Shown here piece by piece: positions 42,948 through 52,452 of a stretch of 64,000 bases of DNA. Positions within the stretch are counted from its first letter, which is position 1. Each line of letters begins with the position of its first letter. A program made the translations under genes and the position numbers. The notes below the pieces were generated by a model. That model did not search any database. It was not told the DNA's origin and saw only the letters and a list, made by a program, of their open reading frames with translations. The stretch covers positions 720,128 to 784,127 of the forward strand of contig NZ_BMRP01000001.1 in the NCBI RefSeq assembly GCF_014648695.1, given 5' to 3'. Origin of the DNA: Streptomyces albospinus. Its GTDB lineage: Bacteria; Actinomycetota; Actinomycetes; Streptomycetales; Streptomycetaceae.

Positions 42948-45092
42948 ATGAACACCGACGGCACCCAGGACGCGCGCAACACCCGCTCGGACCGGATCCC
43001 GCGGCCGGCGGCACCGCCCACCCCGCCGCCGCCCGCCGCGCCGCCCCGGCCGGCCGCCCCCGCCGCCCCGCCCGCCGGCCGGCAGGGCGGCGCCGAGCCG
43101 CCGCTCGTCGGGTGGCTGCGCACCCCGCGCCCGGCCGCCGCGCCCGGCATCTGGACGTACGGCCACCGCCCGCGCGCCAAGGAGGAGCCCGAGCGGGTCC
43201 CCCTGCGGCAGCTGATCAGCGGGGCGGTGATCTCGTTCCTGTGCGGCTGGCTGCTGTGGTCGCTGCTGTGGAACGGGTACCTGGGCAGCTACTGGCTCTG
43301 GCCGCTGGTGCTCCTGACGCCCGACTCCTGGCGGGACGGGACCGAGCCGATGGCCTACGTCTGGGCCAGCTACATCTACTACGGGCTGTTCCTGGCCCTC
43401 ATGGCCGTCGTCTTCGGCCGCGTCGGCCGCTGGCCCGAACTGGCCCGCCGCTTCCTCGGCCCGACCCTGCGCCGTCTGCGCGACCGCGCCCCGGCCGCCG
43501 TGCCGCAGCCCGCCGCCGACCGCGCCCAGTGGCCCGAACTGCGCGTCCACGGCGCCCCCGACGCCGCGGACAAGCTGGCCGAGGAGGCCCGCGCCGGACG
43601 GATGAACGATGTGGACGTGGCCCGGATCGAGCGCGCCTGGCGCTCGGTGCGCTCCGGGAAGCACTCCCTCGCCTCCTTCACCGACACCGTTCTGCGGCAC
43701 GGCGCCGCGGCCTGTGCGCACCCCTCAGGGCAGCGCGACCTGGTGCGCCGCACCGCCCACCACGATCTGCTCGCCCACCAGGTCCGCATCGGCACCGCCG
43801 CCGACCATCCGCGCAACCCGTACCAGCACCGGGGCACCGGCTCGGCCCTGGAGCCGCGGGTGCTGGGCACCTCCCTGCTGGCCGTCGGGCCCGCGGGGAG
43901 CGGCAAGACGACCCGGGTCGTCCGGCCGGTCGTGGAGGCCATGTGCCTCCAGGCGCTCGCCGGGCAGTGCGCCGTGGTCGCCGTCGGCCCGGCGGGGGCC
44001 GACCTCGGCCCCGCCGACGCGTACGACGTGGTCGTCGGGATCGGCCGCCCGGACCCGGACTGCGACCTCGACCTCTACGGCGGCACCACCGACCCCGACG
44101 AGGCGGCCGGCATCCTCGCCGAGGCGCTGGTCGGCGATCTCGCCGAGCAGCTGCCCGGCGGCGACAGCCGGCGTGCGGCGACCGCGCTGGCCCAGCTGCT
44201 GGGTCCCTTCCGCGCCGCCCGCGACCGCTTCCCGACCGTGCCCGAGCTGCGTGAACTGCTGGACGGCGCACCGCAGGCGGTGACCGCGCTGCGCACCGCC
44301 CTGGAGGAGGCCGGCGACCACACCCTGCTGCGCGAACTGGACGCCCGCGCCCGCCAGTCGGAACGCCCCGGCGATGTCGGCCTGCTCCTCGCCGACCGCA
44401 TCGCCCTCCTCGACCGCCCGGCGTTCGCCGCCTTCTTCGACCCCACGGGCGGCACCCGCCAGGTCTCGCTGCGCTCCCTCGACCACCCGCTCCGGGTCCG
44501 TATCGAACTCCCCGAACGCGGCCACGCGGAGGCGTCCCGGATCCTCGCGCGGCTGGTCCTCGCCCAGTTCACCGAGTGCGCGGTGGCCCGCACCGACCGC
44601 TCGCTGTTCGCCTGCCTGGTCCTGGACGAGGCCGCGCACACCGTCACCGCCGAGGCGCTGCGCGGCCTCCAGCGGCTGCGCTCGGCCAATGCCGGTGCGG
44701 TGCTGACCCTGCGCTCCCTGGACGACGTCCCCGAGGGGCTGCGCAGCGCGCTGCTCGGCGCGGTCGGCTGCCGGATGGCGTTCGCCGGTGTGACGCCCTG
44801 GGACGGGGCGCCGTTCGCCGAGGTGTGGGGCAAGGAATGGGTGGAGACCCGCGATGTGACGGACCGTCAAATCATCGCGCACGGCGCGGGGATGAAGGCG
44901 TTCCACATCTTCCGCCACCTGGTCACCGGCAAGGCGGCCACCTCCAAGGCCGTCACCGTCCGCACCGTCGAGCGCGAACGCTGGTCCGCCTCCGACCTCG
45001 CCAACGCCGTCCCCGCCGGGCACGCGGTGCTGTCCGTGACGACGGTCGAGGGCGAGCACGCCCCGCCCGTCCTGGTCGACCTGCGCGCCTGA
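42948..45092 (+). CDS. Orphan VirD4/TraG-like coupling ATPase
   Basis: 714 residues. A Pro/Ala-rich N-terminus (1-85) is followed by two membrane regions (LISGAVISFLCGWLLWSLLW and YIYYGLFLALMAVVFG) and a large cytosolic ATPase: Walker A VGPAGSGKTTRVV near residue 309 and Walker B LFACLVLDEAAH near 553. The part after it (ALRGLQRLRSANAGAVLTL) resembles the TraM-recognition region of type IV coupling proteins. There is no relaxase or other secretion gene nearby. A membrane-bound DNA or protein translocation motor is plausible; the role is unknown. Confidence 0.75.
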   Translation: MNTDGTQDARNTRSDRIPRPAAPPTPPPPAAPPRPAAPAAPPAGRQGGAEPPLVGWLRTPRPAAAPGIWTYGHRPRAKEEPERVPLRQLISGAVISFLCGWLLWSLLWNGYLGSYWLWPLVLLTPDSWRDGTEPMAYVWASYIYYGLFLALMAVVFGRVGRWPELARRFLGPTLRRLRDRAPAAVPQPAADRAQWPELRVHGAPDAADKLAEEARAGRMNDVDVARIERAWRSVRSGKHSLASFTDTVLRHGAAACAHPSGQRDLVRRTAHHDLLAHQVRIGTAADHPRNPYQHRGTGSALEPRVLGTSLLAVGPAGSGKTTRVVRPVVEAMCLQALAGQCAVVAVGPAGADLGPADAYDVVVGIGRPDPDCDLDLYGGTTDPDEAAGILAEALVGDLAEQLPGGDSRRAATALAQLLGPFRAARDRFPTVPELRELLDGAPQAVTALRTALEEAGDHTLLRELDARARQSERPGDVGLLLADRIALLDRPAFAAFFDPTGGTRQVSLRSLDHPLRVRIELPERGHAEASRILARLVLAQFTECAVARTDRSLFACLVLDEAAHTVTAEALRGLQRLRSANAGAVLTLRSLDDVPEGLRSALLGAVGCRMAFAGVTPWDGAPFAEVWGKEWVETRDVTDRQIIAHGAGMKAFHIFRHLVTGKAATSKAVTVRTVERERWSASDLANAVPAGHAVLSVTTVEGEHAPPVLVDLRA

Positions 45093-45291
45093 GAAACCGG
45101 GCCGGGGCCGGCCGCGGTGGACGGCCGGGCCGGGTGCGGAGTGCGGCGTCCGGCTGCGGGACCTGTCCCCGAAACCCTCCGTTGAGGCAGAATCGACATC
45201 ACCCGTTCATACGGGGCGGCGCAAACGATCCTGTGCCGGTCCTTGGGTGCCGATCGCTCTCCCGCCGCCCGCCGCAGCCACCGAAGGTCCT

Positions 45292-46998
45292 ATGCCGCAC
45301 ACCCTCGCCTCCCTGGTCAACCACACCTCGCTCAAGCTGACCGTGCTCGCGGGGGAGGACCGGCTCGATGTTCCGGTGCGCTGGGCGCACGCCAGTGAAC
45401 TGATCGACCCGGTGCCGTACATGGAGGGCGGCGAGCTGCTGCTGATCACCGCGCTGAAGCTGGACGCGGCGGACCCGGACACCGCGAGCCGGTACGTGCG
45501 GCGGGTCTCCGAGGCGGGGGTCGTCGGGCTGGGGTTCGCGGTCGGGGTGAATTACGAGTGCGTGCCGCAGGCGCTGGTCGACGCGGCCCGGCAGCAGCAT
45601 CTGCCGCTGCTCGCCGTGCCCCGCCGCACGCCGTTCATCGCGATCAGCAAGGCCGTCTCGGCGGCCGTGGCGGCGGACCAGTACCGCGCGGTGACCGCCG
45701 GGTTCGCGGCGCAGCGGGAGCTGACCCGGGCGGCGCTCGGCGCCGAGGGGCCGGCCGAGCTGCTGGCCCGGCTGGCGGCGCACCTGGACGGCTGGGCGGC
45801 GCTGTACGACGCGTCGGGCGCGGTGGTGGCCGCGGCCCCCGACTGGGCGGCGCGGCGGGCGGCCCGGCTCGCGGAGGACGTGGCGCGGCTGCGGGAGCGG
45901 CCGGCGCCGGCCAGCGCCGTGCTCAGCGACACCGACGGCGACGACCGGGTGGAGCTCCAGTCGCTGGGCACCGGGCGGCGGGCGCGCGGCGTCCTCGCGG
46001 TCGGCACGGCGGCGCCGCTGGGGACCGCCGAGCGGTACGCCGTGCACTCCGCCGTGGCGCTGCTGACCCTGACCACGGAGCGGTCCCGGGCCCTCCAGGA
46101 CGCCGAGCAGCGGCTGGGCGCCGCGGTGCTCAAGATGCTGCTGGCCGGCGAGCCGGACCATGCGCGGGCGGTGGCCGGGCGGCTCTACGGCGGGCTGCTG
46201 GACGCCCCGTTCCGGGTCCTGGTGGCCGAGCCGGTGCCCGCCGACAACCAGCCGCCCTCCCCCAAGCTCTCGACTCCGTTCGGGCAGGGGGACCCCCATG
46301 CGCAGGGCGGACCCCCATCGCCCCGGGGCACCGTGCCCCCGCCCGTCCTGGACGCGCTCGCCGATGCGCTGGACGCCGCCGCGGCCAGGACCGGCGAGGC
46401 GCTGCTCGCCGTACCGGACGCCGGCCGGCTGACCGCGCTGGTCGCGGACGGCGGCGCGGCAGCGGACGCCTGCGCCGAGTTCGCCGCCGCGACCGAGGCC
46501 CGCCTCGGGCCGCAGCCGCGACCGCGCGGCCGGTCGGCGCGCGACGGGGCGGGCCGGGACGCCGAGGGGCTGGCCGTCGGCGTCTCCGCGCCCACCGGCC
46601 CGATGGCCACCGCGACCGCCTACCGCCAGGCCGAGCAGGCGCTCTCCGTCGCCCGCCGCCGCGGCCGGGCCCTGGTGGAGCACGAGGACGTGGCGGCCGG
46701 CTCCGTCCTCCCGCTGCTCGCCGACGACGCGGTGCGCGCCTTCGCCGACGGGCTGCTGCGCGCGCTGCGCGAGCACGACGCGACCGGCCGCGGCGACCTG
46801 GTGGCGTCGCTGCGCGCCTGGCTCGCCCGGCACGGCCAGTGGGACGCCGCCGCCGCCGACCTCGGCGTGCACCGCCACACCCTGCGCTACCGGATGCGGC
46901 GGGTGGAGGAGATCCTGGGCCGCTCCCTGGACGACCCGGACGTCCGCATGGAGCTGTGGCTGGCCCTGAAGGCGACGTCGGCGCCGCCGGGCGAGTAG
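45292..46998 (+). CDS. PucR-family transcriptional regulator
   Basis: 568 residues from ATG 45292 (GAAGG upstream; a GTG at 45247 is possible). N-terminal PucR domain (LKLTVLAGEDRLDVPVRWAH, then GGELLLITALKLD), a central GGDEF-like/CdaR region, and the C-terminal PucR helix-turn-helix (WDAAAADLGVHRHTLRYRMR). The family controls purine, GABA and amine degradation genes. It lies between gabT and an aldehyde dehydrogenase, so regulation of that route is likely. About 20 residues in the middle are encoded by a hairpin repeat (see 46258). Confidence 0.87.
   Translation: MPHTLASLVNHTSLKLTVLAGEDRLDVPVRWAHASELIDPVPYMEGGELLLITALKLDAADPDTASRYVRRVSEAGVVGLGFAVGVNYECVPQALVDAARQQHLPLLAVPRRTPFIAISKAVSAAVAADQYRAVTAGFAAQRELTRAALGAEGPAELLARLAAHLDGWAALYDASGAVVAAAPDWAARRAARLAEDVARLRERPAPASAVLSDTDGDDRVELQSLGTGRRARGVLAVGTAAPLGTAERYAVHSAVALLTLTTERSRALQDAEQRLGAAVLKMLLAGEPDHARAVAGRLYGGLLDAPFRVLVAEPVPADNQPPSPKLSTPFGQGDPHAQGGPPSPRGTVPPPVLDALADALDAAAARTGEALLAVPDAGRLTALVADGGAAADACAEFAAATEARLGPQPRPRGRSARDGAGRDAEGLAVGVSAPTGPMATATAYRQAEQALSVARRRGRALVEHEDVAAGSVLPLLADDAVRAFADGLLRALREHDATGRGDLVASLRAWLARHGQWDAAAADLGVHRHTLRYRMRRVEEILGRSLDDPDVRMELWLALKATSAPPGE
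46258..46317. repeat. Hairpin-type repeat inside the PucR-family gene
   Basis: CTCCCCCAAGCTCTCG at the left and GCAGGGGGACCCCCAT at the right form a palindromic element, followed by a near copy of its end (GCAGGGCGGACCCCCAT). It encodes a Pro/Gly/Ser stretch in frame. The end sequence matches the one in thiP (17652). Confidence 0.55.
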
Positions 46999-47199
46999 CC
47001 GCAGGAGCAGCCGGGGAGCAGGGGGAACGGCGCCCGCCACCGCGCTGACTCCATCGCGGAGGGACACCGCACCGGATTTCGCCGCTTCGGACAAGCGCCA
47101 GGACGGCGCCGCGCCCCTACGGTGGGCTCAGAGTCAACCGCAGAGCCGCTCCACGAGCTGCGCGCACCACCCACCACCACTGAAGGGCCGGGATCCACT

Positions 47200-48657
47200 G
47201 TGCCGAACACTGATGCAGCCCCCACCGCCTTCTGGCTCGCCGGCCGTCAGGCCACCGGCGACGCCACATTCGACGTCACCTCCCCTTGGGACGGACGTCT
47301 CGTCGGCACGGTGAGCGTTCCCACCGAGGCCCAGGTCGAGGAGGCCGTCGCCGCCTCCGTCGCCGTCCAGGAGGAACTGGCCGCGACCCCCGCCCACGTG
47401 CGGGCCGCCGCCCTGGACCACGTGGTGCGCGGGCTCCAGGAGCGGGCCGAGGAGATCGCCCGGCTGATCTCCGCGGAGAACGGCAAGCCCATGAAGTGGG
47501 CCCGCGGCGAGGTCGGCCGCGCGGTGTCCGTCTTCCGGTTCGCGGCCGAGGAGGCCCGCCGCTTCAACGGCGGCGAGGCGCAGCGCCTGGACACCGACGC
47601 GGGCGGTGCCGGCCGGCTCGCGCTCACCCGCCGCTTCCCGCGCGGCACGGTCCTGGGCATCGCACCGTTCAACTTCCCGCTGAACCTCTGCGCCCACAAG
47701 ATCGCCCCGGCCATCGCCGCCGGCGCCCCGATCATCCTCAAGCCGGCCCCGGCCACCCCGCTCTCCGGCCTGGTCATCGGCGAGCTGCTCGCCGGCACCG
47801 ACCTGCCCGCCGGCTCCTGGTCGATCCTCCCGGTCCCCAACGACCGCATGCCGGCGCTGGTCCAGGACGAGCGCCTGCCGGTCATCTCCTTCACCGGCTC
47901 CGACAAGGTCGGCTACGCGATCCTCGACTCGGTGCCGCGCAAGCACTGCACCCTGGAACTGGGCGGCAACGGCGCGGCCGTGGTCCTCCCCGACTGGTCC
48001 TCCGAGGCGGACCTGGACTGGGCGGCGCAGCGCATCGCGACCTTCTCGAACTACCAGGGCGGCCAGTCCTGCATCTCGGTGCAGCGGGTCATCGCGGACG
48101 CCTCCGTCTACGACCGGCTGGTGCCGAAGGTCGTCGCGGCCGTCGAGGCCCAGGTCACCGGCGACCCGTCGGACGACGCGACCGAGGTCGGCCCGCTGGT
48201 GAGCGAGGACGCCGCCAAGCGCGTCGAGTCCTGGGTGGACGACGCCGTGCAGCGCGGCGCCACGTTGCTCGCGGGCGGCAAGCGCGACGGCGCCTCGTAT
48301 GCGCCGACCGTGCTGGCGGACGTGCCGTCCGACGCGATCCTGGCCTGCGAAGAGGTCTTCGGCCCGGTGCTCACCCTCAAGAAGGTCGACGGCGTCGACG
48401 AGGCGTTCGCGGCCGTCAACGACTCCAAGTTCGGCCTCCAGGCAGGCGTGTTCACGCACGACGCCAGGACCGCCTTCCGCGCCCACCGCGCGCTGGAGGT
48501 CGGCGGCGTGGTGATCGGCGACGTGCCGTCCTACCGCGCCGACCAGATGCCGTACGGCGGCGTCAAGCAGTCCGGCGTCGGCCGCGAGGGCGTGCGCTTC
48601 GCGATGGACGACTACACCTACGAGCGGGTCCTGGTCCTCACCGGACTGGACCTGTAG
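47200..48657 (+). CDS. Aldehyde dehydrogenase, possibly succinate-semialdehyde type
   Basis: 485 residues from GTG 47200; a longer GTG start at 47122 adds 26 Pro/Thr-rich residues. ALDH motifs: IAPFNFPLNLCAHK, LELGGNGAAVV (Asn for the usual Lys), nucleophile Cys in GGQSCISVQR and EEVFGPVLTL. It is more distant from the two other dehydrogenases. It follows the PucR-type regulator, and with gabT nearby a semialdehyde substrate is plausible, but the substrate is not determined. Confidence 0.87.
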   Translation: MPNTDAAPTAFWLAGRQATGDATFDVTSPWDGRLVGTVSVPTEAQVEEAVAASVAVQEELAATPAHVRAAALDHVVRGLQERAEEIARLISAENGKPMKWARGEVGRAVSVFRFAAEEARRFNGGEAQRLDTDAGGAGRLALTRRFPRGTVLGIAPFNFPLNLCAHKIAPAIAAGAPIILKPAPATPLSGLVIGELLAGTDLPAGSWSILPVPNDRMPALVQDERLPVISFTGSDKVGYAILDSVPRKHCTLELGGNGAAVVLPDWSSEADLDWAAQRIATFSNYQGGQSCISVQRVIADASVYDRLVPKVVAAVEAQVTGDPSDDATEVGPLVSEDAAKRVESWVDDAVQRGATLLAGGKRDGASYAPTVLADVPSDAILACEEVFGPVLTLKKVDGVDEAFAAVNDSKFGLQAGVFTHDARTAFRAHRALEVGGVVIGDVPSYRADQMPYGGVKQSGVGREGVRFAMDDYTYERVLVLTGLDL

Positions 48658-48773
48658 GACCCGGCCGCTTCCCGGCCCGTCCGACCGGCCTGGTCCGGTG
48701 GACAGCGACGGCCATCCCTTGGGCCGTACCGCCCGCCAGGTCCCCGGCCGGCGCACCCCCCGGCGCCGGCCCC

Positions 48774-48815
48774 GACGCGGCGCGCTCCGCACCCTGTTCC
48801 GGAGCGCGCCGCGTC
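48774..48815 (+). terminator. Terminator after the third aldehyde dehydrogenase
   Basis: A 16-bp perfect stem (48774-48789/48800-48815) with a 10-nt loop. The remaining gap 48658-49114 is GC-rich noncoding sequence in which I find no further gene. Confidence 0.75.
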
Positions 48816-49114
48816 CCCCGTTCTCCCTTCGGGGAGGCGGTGTGCCGCGCCCCCGAAGGGTGCTGTCCGGCCGCCCGCGGCGCCGGCTCCCACCGTGCCG
48901 TACGGACGGCGCCGTCCCGGCGCGGCACCGTGGCGCGCCGCGCATGTCGCCGCGCGAATCACCCGTGGCGGGTACCCGCTCCCGGGGCCGGTGCCGCCCT
49001 GCGCCTCCACTGGTGCAACCCGTGCGGATCGGGTAACTCTCACAAGTAGCACTGTCCGGCGGCCGACCGGCCCGCCGGCGCAGAACTCCCGATCCGCGGC
49101 GAGGTGAGCTCCTG

Positions 49115-51037
49115 ATGACCGCTCCGTCCATCCGCAACGTTTCCGAGCGCGAAGCGCGCCGGGTCGCCGAGGCGGCCCGCGAGCAGGACTGGCGCAAGCC
49201 CAGCTTCGCCAAGGAGCTGTTCCTGGGGCGCTTCCGGCTCGACCTCATCCATCCGCACCCCACCCCGGCCGCCGACGACGTGCGGCGCGGCGAGAAGTTC
49301 CTCGCCACGCTGCGGGAGTTCTGCGAGACGGAGGTCGACGGTGCCCGGATCGAGCGCGAGGGGCGGATCCCGGACGAGACCGTCAACGGGCTCAAGGAGC
49401 TCGGCGCCCTCGGCATGAAGATCGACCCGAAGTACGGCGGCCTCGGGCTGACCCAGGTCTACTACAACCGCGCCCTCGCCCTGGTCGGCACGGCCAGCCC
49501 GGCGATCGGCGCGCTGCTCTCCGCGCATCAGTCGATCGGCGTACCGCAGCCGCTGAAGCTCTTCGGCACCCAGGAGCAGAAGGAGACGTTCCTGCCGCGG
49601 CTGGCCCGGACGGACATCTCCGCGTTCCTGCTGACCGAGCCCGACGTCGGCTCGGACCCGGCCCGGCTGGCCACGACGGCCGTCCCGGACGACGGGGGAG
49701 ACTACGTTCTCGACGGCGTGAAGCTGTGGACCACCAACGGCGTGGTCGCCGACCTGCTGGTGGTGATGGCCCGGGTGCCCGCCTCCGAGGGGCACAAGGG
49801 CGGCATCACCGCCTTCGTCGTCGAGGCCGACTCGCCCGGTATCACCGTCGAGAACCGCAACGCCTTCATGGGCCTGCGCGGCCTGGAGAACGGCGTCACC
49901 CGCTTCCACCGGGTGCGGGTCCCGGCCGCCAACCGCATCGGCCCCGAGGGCGCCGGCCTGAAGATCGCGCTGACCACGCTCAACACGGGACGGCTCTCGC
50001 TGCCCGCGATGTGCGCCGGCACCGGCAAGTGGTGCCTGAAGATCGCCCGCGAGTGGTCCGGCGCCCGGGAGCAGTGGGGCCGCCCGATCGCCAGGCACGA
50101 GGCGGTCGGCGCCAAGATCTCGTTCATCGCGGCGACCACCTTCGCCCTGGAAGCCGTCGTCGACCTCTCGTCCCAGATGGCCGACGAGAACCGCAACGAC
50201 ATCCGCATCGAGGCCGCCCTCGCCAAGCTCTTCGGCTCCGAGATGGGCTGGCTGATGGCCGACGAACTGGTGCAGATCCGCGGTGGCCGCGGCTTCGAGA
50301 CCGCCGACTCGCTCGCCGCCCGCGGCGAACGCGCCGTCCCCGCCGAGCAGATGCTGCGCGACATGCGCATCAACCGGATCTTCGAGGGCTCCACGGAGAT
50401 CATGCACCTGCTGATCGCCCGCGAGGCCGTCGACGCCCACCTGTCGGTCGCCGGCGATCTCATCGACCCCGACAAGTCCCTCGCCGACAAGGGCCGGGCC
50501 GCCGCCAAGGCCGGCGGCTTCTACGCCCGCTGGCTGCCCAGACTCGTCGCCGGGCCCGGCCAACTCCCGCGCACATACCAGGAGTTCGGCGAGCTGGCCG
50601 GCCATCTGCGGTATGTCGAGCGGAGCTCCCGCAAGCTCGCCAGGTCGACGTTCTACGCGATGTCCCGCTGGCAGGGGAAGATGGAGACCAAGCAGGGCTT
50701 CCTCGGCCGGATCGTCGACATCGGCGCGGAGCTGTTCGCGATGAGCGCGGCCTGCGTACGGGCCGAGCACCTTCGACTGACCGGCGACCACGGCCGCGAG
50801 GCGCACCAGCTCGCCGACGCCTTCTGCCGGCAGGCCCGGATCCGCATCGAGGAGCTGTTCGGCCGGCTGTGGACCAACACCGACGAACTGGACCGCAAGG
50901 TCGTCGCCGGCGTCCTCGGCGGCAGCTACACCTGGCTGGAGGAGGGCGTCACCGACCCCAGCGGCGACGGCGCCTGGATCGCCGACGCCACCCCCGGCCC
51001 GAGCCTGAAGGACAACGCCCGCCGCCCGATCCGCTAG
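49115..51037 (+). CDS. Acyl-CoA dehydrogenase (long, VLCAD/ACAD9-like)
   Basis: 640 residues, about 230 longer than ordinary acyl-CoA dehydrogenases. The core is conventional: [15 protein letters not shown] (FAD-binding), [13 protein letters not shown] and the catalytic Glu in [14 protein letters not shown] near residue 430. The C-terminal about 190 residues form an extra helical domain as in very-long-chain enzymes. It oxidises acyl-CoA to enoyl-CoA with an electron-transfer flavoprotein. It is separated from its neighbours by a terminator upstream and a promoter for dxr downstream. Confidence 0.92.
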   Translation: MTAPSIRNVSEREARRVAEAAREQDWRKPSFAKELFLGRFRLDLIHPHPTPAADDVRRGEKFLATLREFCETEVDGARIEREGRIPDETVNGLKELGALGMKIDPKYGGLGLTQVYYNRALALVGTASPAIGALLSAHQSIGVPQPLKLFGTQEQKETFLPRLARTDISAFLLTEPDVGSDPARLATTAVPDDGGDYVLDGVKLWTTNGVVADLLVVMARVPASEGHKGGITAFVVEADSPGITVENRNAFMGLRGLENGVTRFHRVRVPAANRIGPEGAGLKIALTTLNTGRLSLPAMCAGTGKWCLKIAREWSGAREQWGRPIARHEAVGAKISFIAATTFALEAVVDLSSQMADENRNDIRIEAALAKLFGSEMGWLMADELVQIRGGRGFETADSLAARGERAVPAEQMLRDMRINRIFEGSTEIMHLLIAREAVDAHLSVAGDLIDPDKSLADKGRAAAKAGGFYARWLPRLVAGPGQLPRTYQEFGELAGHLRYVERSSRKLARSTFYAMSRWQGKMETKQGFLGRIVDIGAELFAMSAACVRAEHLRLTGDHGREAHQLADAFCRQARIRIEELFGRLWTNTDELDRKVVAGVLGGSYTWLEEGVTDPSGDGAWIADATPGPSLKDNARRPIR

Positions 51038-51122
51038 CGGCACCGCGCTCGTACGGGCGGCCCGCGGGTCGCCCGTACGAGGCGCCGCGGCCCTCGGTGG
51101 CCGAGGCGCCCCGCCGACCGGC

Positions 51123-51128
51123 CACAAT
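51123..51128 (+). promoter_or_regulatory. -10-like box before dxr
   Basis: CACAAT seven bases before ATG 51136, with no ribosome-binding site, pointing to a leaderless message. Confidence 0.35.
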
Positions 51129-51135
51129 GGACCGC

Positions 51136-52452
51136 ATGACGGACACCCTCGCCCATCCGCACCTGCGCTTCGAGCCGGCCCGAACCGACCCGGGAGGCCC
51201 CCGGGAGATCGTGATCCTCGGCTCGACCGGTTCGATCGGCACCCAGGCGATCGACATCGTGCTGCGCAACCCCGACCGCTTCCGGGTCACCGCGCTCGCC
51301 GCGGCCGGCGGCCGGGTCGACCTGCTCGCCGAGCAGGCGCACCGGCTGCGGGTCGCCGCCGTCGCGGTGTCGCGCGAGGAGACCGTGCCCGCGCTCCGCG
51401 AGGCGCTGACCGCGCGCTACGGCGCCGGCGAGCCGCTGCCGGAGATCCTGGCCGGCCCCGACGCGGCCACCGGGCTCGCCGCCTCGCCCTGTCACACCGT
51501 CCTCAACGGCATCACCGGCTCCATCGGCCTCGCCCCCACCCTCGCCGCCCTGAAGGCGGGCCGGGTGCTGGCCCTCGCCAACAAGGAGTCGCTCATCGTC
51601 GGCGGCCCGCTGGTCAAGGCAGTCGCCGAGCCCGGTCAGATCATCCCGGTCGACTCCGAGCACTCCGCCCTCTTCCAGGCGCTGTCCGGCGGCACCCGGG
51701 CCGAGGTCCGCAAGCTGGTCGTCACCGCCTCCGGCGGGCCGTTCCGCGGCCGTACGAAGCGCGAGCTGGCCGGAGTCACGCCCGAGCAGGCGCTGGCCCA
51801 CCCGACCTGGTCGATGGGCCCGGTCGTCACCATCAACTCCGCGACCCTGGTCAACAAGGGCCTGGAGGTCATCGAGGCGCATCTGCTCTTCGACGTCCCC
51901 TTCGACCGCATCGAGGTCGTGGTCCATCCGCAGTCCTACATCCACTCGATGGTGGAGTTCACCGACGGCTCGACCCTCGCCCAGGCCAGCCCGCCCGACA
52001 TGTGCATGCCGATCGCGCTGGGCATCGGCTGGCCGGACCGGGTCCCGGACGCCGCCCCCGGTGTCGACTGGACGACGGCGCACACCTGGGAGTTCTTCCC
52101 GCTGGACCAGGAGGCCTTCCCGTCCGTGCCGCTGGCCTGCCACGTCGGCGCGCTGGGCGGCACCGCCCCGGCGGTCTTCAACGCGGCGAACGAGGAATGC
52201 GTCGCCGCCTTCCTCAAGGGCGGGCTGCCGTTCACAGGGATTGTCGATACGGTCGCGGCAGTGGTCGACGAAGGCTTGGCATCCGGAGTGGTGATGAGCA
52301 ACAGCCAAGGCGGAGCGCAGCGGAGCGGGACGCCCGCCGCGGGAACTTCCCTGACGGTCGCGGACGTCCTGGAAGCGGAGACCTGGGCGCGCGCCCGCGC
52401 CCGCGAACTGGCCGCCCGGGCGGCACACACCCCATCGGAGGCTCGCGCATGA
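51136..52452 (+). CDS. dxr: 1-deoxy-D-xylulose 5-phosphate reductoisomerase
   Basis: 438 residues from ATG 51136. NADPH-binding [16 protein letters not shown] near residue 24, [13 protein letters not shown], the flexible-loop motif [10 protein letters not shown] and metal/substrate residues in [13 protein letters not shown] and HPTWSMG. It catalyses the committed MEP-pathway step to isoprenoids. Close to the C-terminus, between VDEGL and [12 protein letters not shown], there is an extra stretch with unusual codons. The stop overlaps the rseP start, so the genes are coupled. Confidence 0.96.
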   Translation: MTDTLAHPHLRFEPARTDPGGPREIVILGSTGSIGTQAIDIVLRNPDRFRVTALAAAGGRVDLLAEQAHRLRVAAVAVSREETVPALREALTARYGAGEPLPEILAGPDAATGLAASPCHTVLNGITGSIGLAPTLAALKAGRVLALANKESLIVGGPLVKAVAEPGQIIPVDSEHSALFQALSGGTRAEVRKLVVTASGGPFRGRTKRELAGVTPEQALAHPTWSMGPVVTINSATLVNKGLEVIEAHLLFDVPFDRIEVVVHPQSYIHSMVEFTDGSTLAQASPPDMCMPIALGIGWPDRVPDAAPGVDWTTAHTWEFFPLDQEAFPSVPLACHVGALGGTAPAVFNAANEECVAAFLKGGLPFTGIVDTVAAVVDEGLASGVVMSNSQGGAQRSGTPAAGTSLTVADVLEAETWARARARELAARAAHTPSEARA

